64,000 nucleotides of DNA from Bacteroidota bacterium (GTDB lineage: Bacteria; Bacteroidota; Bacteroidia; Chitinophagales; Saprospiraceae): contig JASBVF010000001.1 of the NCBI GenBank assembly GCA_030147525.1, positions 186,001-250,000 on the forward strand. Direction: 5' to 3'. A model generated the notes under the pieces. The model had not been told where the DNA came from. It did no database searches and saw only the letters and a list, made by a program, of their open reading frames with translations. Positions within the stretch are counted from its first letter, which is position 1; every line of letters starts with the position of its first letter. Below are positions 35,219 through 42,022 of this stretch, in pieces. The position numbers and the translations under genes were made by a program.

Positions 35219-35659
35219 TCACGCCTTCTTCGCCACGATCACAAATTCCTTCCCGTGCACGTCGACTACGTCCTTGCCATTGGGCAGGTAAGCTTTCATT
35301 TTTTTGAATTCGAAGCGGTCGCCAATGGAGAGGCTGCGAAGTTTGGCAGTCATCTCGCTCGTCAGCACGTTGGAATTGGCCGTGTAGGTAGATGTTTTAC
35401 CGCCATGCGTTACGTGCAGGGTAAACTGGAAAATCCGGGAACCACGGGCGCAGCCGTCCACGCCGAGGGTAGTTTGGCCTTCGAGGTCTTTCTGGGTGAC
35501 TTCGCCGCCGTATTTCCCTGCGAAAACGACGTAAGCGCCGCCAACGGGGGCAGCATCCAAGCCTGTCATTTCAGTATTCAGCCGGGTGATTTCAGTAAAA
35601 GAACAGGTAAACAGCACTGCGGCTGTTGCGAGGAGGAAATTTTTGATGGTACTTTTCAT
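35219..35659 (-). CDS. Hypothetical secreted protein
   Basis: A 146-residue protein with a signal peptide (MKSTIKNFLLATAAVLFTC, with TCSF near the cleavage region). The mature part is a compact alpha/beta protein: GGAYVVFAGKYGGEVTQKD, GSRIFQFTLHVTHGGKTSTYTAN, and LRSLSIGDRFEFKKM. I recognise no family. It has a strong terminator after it and a TAAATTTG -7 box at 35690-35697 before it, so it is a single-gene unit. Confidence 0.7.
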   Translation of the reverse strand: MKSTIKNFLLATAAVLFTCSFTEITRLNTEMTGLDAAPVGGAYVVFAGKYGGEVTQKDLEGQTTLGVDGCARGSRIFQFTLHVTHGGKTSTYTANSNVLTSEMTAKLRSLSIGDRFEFKKMKAYLPNGKDVVDVHGKEFVIVAKKA

Positions 35660-35689
35660 GACTCATATTTTTAGTGAAAAAATTTTATC

Positions 35690-35697
35690 CAAATTTA
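35690..35697 (-). promoter_or_regulatory. -7 element of the small secreted protein gene
   Basis: TAAATTTG on the minus strand lies 31 bases before the start at 35659. It matches TAnnTTTG; the -33 position has no TTG. Confidence 0.5.
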
Positions 35698-35880
35698 CTC
35701 CCCTTTCACCCCCGGATTTTCAAAAGTAGAGCAACGCCCAGATGAAGGATAGCAACAACCAGTTTGCAGCAAATTTGAAGATCATAGCCCGAAAAAGGCT
35801 GTTGCTCTACCTTGGGCAGTTGTTGCTCTGCGGAGGTTTTGTGAATGGCCGAAAGTGGCGATATTTAGCCATTCCGAGTC

Positions 35881-35914
35881 ACCGGCCAACAACCAAAAGC
35901 TAATAACCAACCGC
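35881..35914 (+). repeat. Word block before the LytS-like gene
   Basis: The 34 bases directly upstream of the LytS-like start are made of CCAA/CCGG and AACC words: GGCCAACAACC, AAAGC, TAATAACCAACC. They resemble the AACAGCC words inside the glycosyltransferase fusion at 57.6 kb. Confidence 0.4.
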
Positions 35915-36937
35915 ATGAAATCCATCGCCATCCACCTGCTTTTCTGGGCGCTGTACATTCTCTCTGAGTACTTCGCCAACATGATGCATATGCGCTCCGG
36001 GGATGTATGGCCGTTCTTCCGGGCGGAATTGCTGTCGCTGCCGGCGCTGATGCTGGGTACCTACTTCATTGCGCTGGTGGCCGTTCCGAAGTTTTTAAAA
36101 AAAGGAAAATGGCACTGGTTCGTCCTCTCGCTGCTGACCGTGGGGGCGGTCGTGTTTTTTGCCCGTGTCAAATGGCTGGAAGTAGTGAACTACCTGGAAC
36201 ACCAGGAGTACTGGAAAGTACCCGTTTCGAAGGTGCTGAAAAACATCATCCGGGACTACTCGATCATTGCGCTGGCGGTATGCATCTACATCATTGGCGA
36301 CTACCGCCGCAAACAAAAGCTCAACGAGGAGTTGGCCAAAGCCAAAGCCGAGGCCGAGATCAAACTGCTGAAAGGCCAGCTCCACCCGCATTTCCTCTTT
36401 AACTCCCTCAACAACATCTACAGCCTGGCCCTGATGAAATCCGACCTGACGGCGGACAGTATTTTAAAACTCACCGAACTGCTCGACTACCTCGTTTACC
36501 GGGCCAACATGGAAAAAGTGGCCCTCTCGAAGGAGGTTCAATTGCTCCGCAACTACGTGGACCTGGAAAAACTGCGCTACGGCGACAAGTTGAAAGTGGA
36601 CCTGGATTTTGAAATGGAAAATGAAAACCTGATGGTCGCACCGCTCATCCTGCTGCCGTTTGCGGAGAATTGCTTCAAACACGGCGGCGCCGGGGAGGAT
36701 GGCTTTTTTAAAATAAAAATGAACCTCAAGGCAGACGCTCTTCAGCTCGCTTTCAACATTGCCAATAGTAAAAAAACAGGCCGGAAAAACCAGCACCCCA
36801 ACGGCGGCGTCGGGCTGGAAAATATTCGCAAAAGGCTTACCTTGCTTTACCCTGGCCGGCATGGGTTGCGGATTCAGGATTTGCCGGAGCGTTACGAAGT
36901 GAATTTGAAAATCAACTTTCGGGATGGCGAAGTTTAA
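35915..36937 (+). CDS. LytS/YehU-type sensor histidine kinase
   Basis: A 340-residue membrane sensor kinase. Four to five membrane segments fill residues 1-135, followed by a linker coiled region and the His_kinase domain: HPHFLFNSLNNIYSL with the conserved His near residue 157, then an HATPase_c part with LLPFAENCFKHGG and GVGLENIRKRL. The first ATG of the frame is at 35855, but it would add 20 residues rich in low-complexity words; the start MKSIAIHLLFWALYIL at 35915 is preferred. It overlaps the LytTR response regulator gene by 14 bases, so the two are translated from one message and form a pair. Confidence 0.93.
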   Translation: MKSIAIHLLFWALYILSEYFANMMHMRSGDVWPFFRAELLSLPALMLGTYFIALVAVPKFLKKGKWHWFVLSLLTVGAVVFFARVKWLEVVNYLEHQEYWKVPVSKVLKNIIRDYSIIALAVCIYIIGDYRRKQKLNEELAKAKAEAEIKLLKGQLHPHFLFNSLNNIYSLALMKSDLTADSILKLTELLDYLVYRANMEKVALSKEVQLLRNYVDLEKLRYGDKLKVDLDFEMENENLMVAPLILLPFAENCFKHGGAGEDGFFKIKMNLKADALQLAFNIANSKKTGRKNQHPNGGVGLENIRKRLTLLYPGRHGLRIQDLPERYEVNLKINFRDGEV

Positions 36938-37628
36938 ATGCTACATCGTGGACGACGAACCCCTGGCGCTCAACGTCATCGAGCAGCACCTGTCGAAGTT
37001 TGGCAGCTTCGAAGTTTGCGGCAAAACCACTGACCCCGTCGAAGCCCTTGCCCAAATCAAAAGCCTGCAACCCGACCTGCTCTTCCTCGACATCGAAATG
37101 CCGGACATCACCGGGCTGGAACTCATCCGGTCCATGCAGCACCGGCCGCAGATCATCATCACCACCGCCTACCGGGATTTTGCCGTGGAGGGCTTCGAAC
37201 TCAACGTGCTGGATTACCTGGTGAAACCCATCCCCTTCAACCGCTTCGTCAAGGCTATCGACAAATTTCTGGAATTGAAAACGCCCGCTCCCGCTGCGCC
37301 CGAAGTTGCTGGGCCTGCTTCCATTTTCGTAAAATCCGAACGAAAAACCGTCCGGGTAGAGCTGGATGAAATTCTCTACGTGGAAGGGGTGAAGGATTAC
37401 GTGAAAATCGTTTTACCCCAACAAAAAATCATGACCAAAGTGTCCATCGGCAATTTTTTGAAAGAACTTCCTTCTGATCGATTCATTCAGGTTCACAAAT
37501 CTTTCATCGTCAACCGCAGTAAAATCACAGCTTTTACTGCGCAGGGAGTAGAATTGGGGGAGCACGTGGTCCCCGTTGGGCGGGTGTACAAAGAAGATTT
37601 TTTGAAAGAAATGGAGCGCAGGAATTAG
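36924..37628 (+). CDS. LytTR-family response regulator
   Basis: A 234-residue regulator. The receiver domain (residues 1-115) has the acidic pair IVDDEP near the N-terminus, phosphoacceptor Asp56 in LLFLDIEMPD, and a conserved Lys in LDYLVKP. The LytTR DNA-binding domain spans about 135-234 with VEGVKDYVKIV, FIQVHKSFIVNRSKI, and VPVGRVYKEDF. It is the partner of the overlapping LytS-type kinase. The alkane-monooxygenase-like gene starts 10 bases after its stop and may be part of the same message. Confidence 0.94.
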   Translation: MAKFKCYIVDDEPLALNVIEQHLSKFGSFEVCGKTTDPVEALAQIKSLQPDLLFLDIEMPDITGLELIRSMQHRPQIIITTAYRDFAVEGFELNVLDYLVKPIPFNRFVKAIDKFLELKTPAPAAPEVAGPASIFVKSERKTVRVELDEILYVEGVKDYVKIVLPQQKIMTKVSIGNFLKELPSDRFIQVHKSFIVNRSKITAFTAQGVELGEHVVPVGRVYKEDFLKEMERRN

Positions 37629-37638
37629 TTTTTTCAAA

Positions 37639-38733
37639 ATGCTTAATTTAGGGGCAAATTCTATCGCCATGCTTCGTGATTTGAAATATCTCTTCGCCTA
37701 CGTCGCCCCGCTGGCGACCTTTGCAGCAGTACTTTGGCAAGGCTACTGGTCATTTGCCACCGTCATCGTGGCATTCGTGATGATTCCGCTGGTGGAACAA
37801 TTCAGCGCCGGCACTACCCGCAACCTGACGCCGGAGGAGGAGGAAGCCAAAGCTGCCTCCCCGTTTTTCGACCTGCTGATTTACCTGAATTTACCCATCC
37901 TGCTGGCGCTGCTCTGGCTTTATTTTTCTGCGATCGAAAACGGCGGACTGCACGGCTGGGAAATCTCCGGCATGACGCTGAGCATGAGCGTCGTCATGGC
38001 CAGCATCGGTATCAACGTGGCCCACGAACTCGGACATCGTTCGAAAAAATATGAGCAGTTGATGGCTAAAATTTTGCTCACCACGACGCTCTACACCCAT
38101 TTCAACATCGAACACAACCGGGGCCACCACCTCTGGGTTTCCACGCCGGAAGACCCCTCCTCGGCACGACTTGGCGAGAGCCTCTACCGCTTCTGGATAC
38201 GCTCAACCATCGGCACCTACGTGAATGCATGGAAGCTGGAAAACGAGCGGCTGCGCCGGGCCGGTAAGCCGGTTTTTTCACCCGCCAACGAAATGATCTG
38301 GATGGATTTGGGTAAAATATTTTACCTCGGCCTCGTCTGGTATTTTTTCGGATGGGTAGGCGTTGGCTTCGCCGTTTTGATTGCCGTCGGAGGCTTCCTG
38401 CAACTCGAAACCGTCAACTACATCGAGCACTACGGCCTGAGCCGCAAGCGTTTACCCTCGGGTTTTTATGAAAAAGTAACGCCCCGGCATTCCTGGAATT
38501 CCAACCACGAAATGGGCCGCATTTTCCTCTACGAACTCACCCGCCACTCCGACCACCACTTCAAAGCCACCCGGAAATACCAGGTGCTGCGCCATTTCGA
38601 TGAAAGCCCGCAACTGCCGCACGGCTACCCGGCTTCCATGCTGATGTCGCTCGTGCCGCCGCTTTGGTTTTCGGTGATGGATAAAAAAGTGCGGGAAGTG
38701 CAGGGAGGTGAAGCAGCGACCGTTACAGGATAG
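37639..38733 (+). CDS. Alkane 1-monooxygenase-like membrane di-iron enzyme
   Basis: A 364-residue integral membrane protein of the AlkB/fatty-acid-desaturase group. It has the eight or nine histidines that bind two irons: HELGHR (about residue 129), HNRGHH (about 158), NYIEHYGL (about 258), and HSDHH (about 302), plus six membrane segments. AlkB-type enzymes hydroxylate a terminal methyl group of alkanes with a rubredoxin partner, absent here. It starts 10 bases after the LytTR gene; a second ATG at 37669 would shorten it by 10 residues. Its stop codon is the left end of a 32-bp inverted repeat. Confidence 0.9.
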   Translation: MLNLGANSIAMLRDLKYLFAYVAPLATFAAVLWQGYWSFATVIVAFVMIPLVEQFSAGTTRNLTPEEEEAKAASPFFDLLIYLNLPILLALLWLYFSAIENGGLHGWEISGMTLSMSVVMASIGINVAHELGHRSKKYEQLMAKILLTTTLYTHFNIEHNRGHHLWVSTPEDPSSARLGESLYRFWIRSTIGTYVNAWKLENERLRRAGKPVFSPANEMIWMDLGKIFYLGLVWYFFGWVGVGFAVLIAVGGFLQLETVNYIEHYGLSRKRLPSGFYEKVTPRHSWNSNHEMGRIFLYELTRHSDHHFKATRKYQVLRHFDESPQLPHGYPASMLMSLVPPLWFSVMDKKVREVQGGEAATVTG

Positions 38734-38808
38734 TTACACTGATTTTTAGGATGGTTATGATTTTTTATGATCATGGAAAATCATAACCATCCTAAAAATC
38801 AGTGTAAC
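38733..38808. repeat. Perfect 32-bp inverted repeat after the alkB-like gene
   Basis: GTTACACTGATTTTTAGG continues to 38764 and is repeated as its exact reverse complement at 38777-38808, with a 12-base loop containing ATGATCAT. The left arm starts at the last base of the alkane-monooxygenase stop codon, and the right arm ends 20 bases before the gldH -7 box. There is no T-run after it. Confidence 0.9.
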
Positions 38809-38827
38809 CATCACCCCAAAAGTGGTC

Positions 38828-38835
38828 TACCTTTG
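38828..38835 (+). promoter_or_regulatory. -7 element of gldH
   Basis: TACCTTTG matches TAnnTTTG and lies 20 bases before the gldH start at 38856. The -33 region would fall in the right arm of the 32-bp inverted repeat. Confidence 0.6.
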
Positions 38836-38855
38836 CCGCAAAATTTCAAAAAATA

Positions 38856-39320
38856 ATGCTACAAAAACTGCTGATCGTTTCCGCTTTTGCCCTGCTGCTG
38901 GCCAGTTGCAGCGACGATGTTATTTATGAAAAAACGCTCGACATCCCCGGCGAATCGTGGGTGTACGGGGATACCCTGAAGTTCGATTTTGACATCGTCG
39001 ACACGACCAAAACTTACAGCCTGCTCCTCGACGTGACCCACGCCGGCGACTACGGTTTTCAAAACCTGTACGTGCAGTTTCACACGATTTTTCCTTCCGG
39101 TAAAAAAGAAACGAAGCTGGTCAGCCTGGAGTTAGCGGCCCAAACCGGCATCTGGAACGGCGAGTGCAGCGGCAATGAATGCAATGTGGAAATTCCCCTG
39201 CAATCCAAAGCAGTTTTTAAAGAAACAGGAAAACATACCCTGGCGATAGAACAGTACATGCGTAAGAGTCCGCTCCCCGGCCTGAAAAGTATGTCGCTGA
39301 AAATCAAAGTCTTGAAGTAA
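38856..39320 (+). CDS. gldH: Gliding motility lipoprotein GldH
   Basis: A 154-residue lipoprotein. The lipobox is ALLLASC with Cys18. The mature part matches GldH: DLPGESWVYGDTLKFDFDI-type segments, SLLLDVTHAGDYGFQNLYV, and a C-terminal YMRKSPLPGLKSMSLKIK. GldH is needed for gliding motility and for full function of the T9SS in Flavobacterium, though its exact job is not known. Its presence fits the T9SS cargo genes in this window. It is convergent with the DUF3536 gene, 9 bases apart. Confidence 0.92.
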   Translation: MLQKLLIVSAFALLLASCSDDVIYEKTLDIPGESWVYGDTLKFDFDIVDTTKTYSLLLDVTHAGDYGFQNLYVQFHTIFPSGKKETKLVSLELAAQTGIWNGECSGNECNVEIPLQSKAVFKETGKHTLAIEQYMRKSPLPGLKSMSLKIKVLK

Positions 39321-39329
39321 GTCAGGCTC

Positions 39330-41732
39330 TCATTTCGGGGTTACCTTCAACAAGGTTCCAAACCTGAGGAAAGCAGCCTTCCAGTTTTCATCCAAACCTT
39401 TCCAGTTGTTTTTTCGAAAACGCAGCGCCATTTGATAGTACAGGTTCTGGCTTTTCCAAAGCTCCGGATGAATGCCCAGCAGGCTGAGCGACTCAAGGAT
39501 GCTGGCAAGTTTGGTCAGCGCCTCCTGGCCCTCTTCGTTTTCCTGAATTTTTTGTAGCTCGATGAAAATTCGTTCTCCCGCACTCAGGTTCAGTCGTTGC
39601 GCATCGGTGATGTACACAGACCAGCGGGTAAATTCGCTGGCCAGGAATTGAAGCTCCCGGACATTTAGCTTTCCGTTGTTAAAAAACTGGTGCAGCTGTC
39701 GGTTGATCACGAACTGGGTGATGCCTTTCCAGCCCTCGGGCACAGGGATGTCGCTTTTAGCCATGCCGCTCATCAGTTGGTAATTGTCTTCGTAGTAATC
39801 CTTGATGACGGTTTCAACAGGCGGGAAGCTCTTTTCCAGAATTTCCTGGTAGATCTTGCGCTTTTCATCTTTGAAAAGGTTTTTAAAAGAAAACTTTTCA
39901 GGGCCAAAAACCTGAAGCAGGTTGATCACGTCGCCGAGGTTAGCGCTGCGGAAAGCATCCACCATTTCGTGGTGCATTTTATCGAACTTAGCCCTGGGCA
40001 TCTCCAGCGAAATGCTACCGATCATGTTTTGCTGACCAAGATACAGCACGGCAAAGCTGAAATATTTTTCAGAGTGGGTAAGGTTCGAAATGACGGTTGT
40101 GCGGCCCAGGGCCAACTGTTGGAAGCCGGCAGGGATGCGCTCAAAAACCTCGTTTTTCACTTTGTAATGCAGGAACTCGGCCGTGTCTTCGTAGTCGTTG
40201 AAAATAGATGAGGCTGCGTAGTGCATGCCCACGCCGGTGAGCGTCATTTGCGACGGCATCACGTTTTCCAGGAAGCTTTCAGCGCCGTTTTTATAAACAT
40301 TACTCGGTGCGTTTTCCAATCGCCTGATAAGTTCTGGCGCCAGGCTTTCGCCCGAGTCGTTGTAGTGATGATAGGTTGCCCGCAGGGCATACTGCAAAAC
40401 CTGATTGGTTTCGATGCCAGAGATTTCAGAAAAAAACCAGGCGCAGCTGGTGTACATCAACATACACTGGCGCTGAATTTCCATCTGCCGGAGCAGCCTG
40501 ATTTTTTCAGCCTTTGACAGTTCTTTTTTAGCGTGTTTTTTGATGAAAGCATCAACGCTGGCCTCTGATCGGTCGAGGACGACGGTGATGTAATCATTCC
40601 TGGCATCCCAGATGTCGTGTACCAATGCGCCGGTCACTTTTTCAAAAACCGGGAGCAGGGTATCCCGCAGCCAGTCGAGCGTATCCCGCAGCGGGCCGCG
40701 CCATGCCTGGTTCCAGCCTGGCTGTCCGCCGGTGTTGCAGCCGCAATCCGAGCGCCAGCGCTCTACACCATGCACGCAGCTCCAGGAGCTGTTTTCGTGA
40801 ATCTGGGCTTCATATTCCGGTGGGAAAAGTTCCAGATACTCACCGTAGTTGGTCACTTTCGCCCAGCCGTTATCTTCAACGAGGCCCAGGCAATGGGCCA
40901 GTGCCATTTCACCCCACTGGTGGTGGTGGCCGTAACTTTCGCCATCGGTAGCAATTTGGGAAAGCTGGGGTGTGTCGCTGCCGTCCAGCGCACTGACCAT
41001 ACGCTCGGCGAAGCGCTGACCGCTGTTCAGCAAGCCTTGAAAAGCTACATCTTTGGCAATGATTCCATCATAAAAAAACAGGATGATTTTTTTTCCGGAA
41101 GGTAGCTTGCAAAGGTAGGGGCGGCGAGGATCTACGGTTTCGAAGAGTGGAGTCCACTCCTTGGCGCCGATTTTACGACAGGCTTTGGCTTGCCGGGGCG
41201 CCAGAATGGTAAATTTTATATCGTGATCAGCAAGCACCTCCAGCGTAGCGGTATCCGCTGCGGTTTCCGGCAGCCACATCCCTTCCGGTTTGCGTTTGAA
41301 TCGTTTCACAAAATCGGCAATCCCCCAACGCACCTGTGTCACTTTATCCCGTTCGTTGGCCAGCGGCATGATGAGGTGATTGTAAGCCTGTGCGATGGCA
41401 TTGCCATGACCACTGAAGCGTTCCATACTTATTTTATCGGCTTCCAGGATGGATTCGTAGGCGTAAGGATCGGCTTCCTCCATCCAGGAGAGCAGGGTGG
41501 GGCCAAAGTTGAAGCTGATGTGAGCGTAGTTGTTGACGATTTTTGTGATGAAGCCTTTGTCGTCGAGGATACGGGCAGCCGTATTGGGTGCGTAGCACTC
41601 GAAATTGATGCGCTCGTTCCAGTCGTGAAACGGGGCGGCGCTGTCCTGCAATTCGATGGTTTCGATCCAGGCGCTTTCACGGGGCGGCTGGTAAAAATGG
41701 CCATGAATGCAGACGTATTTATTTTGACGCAT
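39330..41732 (-). CDS. DUF3536 protein, GH57-like
   Basis: An 800-residue cytoplasmic protein. The N-terminal 350 residues look like a GH57-type (beta/alpha) barrel: CIHGHFYQPPRESAW at the very start, FGPTLLSWME, WGIADFVKRF, MWLPETAADTATLEVLADHDI, and FFYDGIIAKDVAF. The middle and C-terminal parts correspond to DUF3536. In this family the catalytic Glu is expected in MWLPET and Asp in a later strand; the substrate is unknown but likely an alpha-glucan. I moved the start from 41798 to 41732 (MRQNKYVCIHGH) because the family begins there; a -7 box at 41772-41779 would lie inside the longer frame. Confidence 0.88.
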   Translation of the reverse strand: MRQNKYVCIHGHFYQPPRESAWIETIELQDSAAPFHDWNERINFECYAPNTAARILDDKGFITKIVNNYAHISFNFGPTLLSWMEEADPYAYESILEADKISMERFSGHGNAIAQAYNHLIMPLANERDKVTQVRWGIADFVKRFKRKPEGMWLPETAADTATLEVLADHDIKFTILAPRQAKACRKIGAKEWTPLFETVDPRRPYLCKLPSGKKIILFFYDGIIAKDVAFQGLLNSGQRFAERMVSALDGSDTPQLSQIATDGESYGHHHQWGEMALAHCLGLVEDNGWAKVTNYGEYLELFPPEYEAQIHENSSWSCVHGVERWRSDCGCNTGGQPGWNQAWRGPLRDTLDWLRDTLLPVFEKVTGALVHDIWDARNDYITVVLDRSEASVDAFIKKHAKKELSKAEKIRLLRQMEIQRQCMLMYTSCAWFFSEISGIETNQVLQYALRATYHHYNDSGESLAPELIRRLENAPSNVYKNGAESFLENVMPSQMTLTGVGMHYAASSIFNDYEDTAEFLHYKVKNEVFERIPAGFQQLALGRTTVISNLTHSEKYFSFAVLYLGQQNMIGSISLEMPRAKFDKMHHEMVDAFRSANLGDVINLLQVFGPEKFSFKNLFKDEKRKIYQEILEKSFPPVETVIKDYYEDNYQLMSGMAKSDIPVPEGWKGITQFVINRQLHQFFNNGKLNVRELQFLASEFTRWSVYITDAQRLNLSAGERIFIELQKIQENEEGQEALTKLASILESLSLLGIHPELWKSQNLYYQMALRFRKNNWKGLDENWKAAFLRFGTLLKVTPK

Positions 41733-41771
41733 GGTGCTTTTGATTGATGATTGCCGGAATTTTGGGGAAGA

Positions 41772-41779
41772 CAAAATTA
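41772..41779 (-). promoter_or_regulatory. -7 element of the DUF3536 gene
   Basis: TAATTTTG on the minus strand matches TAnnTTTG and lies 40 bases before the start at 41732, supporting that start. Confidence 0.5.
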
Positions 41780-41839
41780 GAAATTCTGTTGAGAGCAACT
41801 TTGGGAAACTTCAATATGCCTGACATCTGCTTTTGTACT

Positions 41840-41847
41840 TATCTTTG
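41840..41847 (+). promoter_or_regulatory. Possible -7 element upstream of the M1 peptidase gene
   Basis: TATCTTTG matches TAnnTTTG, but a CCGCTTTTTT/AAAAAAGCGG hairpin starts immediately after it (41849-41869) and the gene begins only at 42023. The box may be fortuitous, or the hairpin may act as a leader terminator. Confidence 0.3.
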
Positions 41848-41848
41848 C

Positions 41849-41876
41849 CCGCTTTTTTTAAAAAAGCGGCTTTTTG
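41849..41876 (+). terminator. Small hairpin with T-run upstream of the M1 peptidase gene
   Basis: CCGCTTTTTT pairs with AAAAAAGCGG and is followed by CTTTTTG. It lies in the 290-base region between the divergent DUF3536 and M1 peptidase genes, where no other structure or gene is seen. Confidence 0.5.
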
Positions 41877-42022
41877 TACTTAAATTTTTGACAATCAGTT
41901 TTTTACCAAAAAAAATCAGTGCGTTGAACAATGCAGGTTTTACCTGGGTGCGTTTTTTATGAAACCAGTTTGCACATAATCAATCACCTGACCCTGATCA
42001 TTTTAAAAAAAATTATTCTTCG

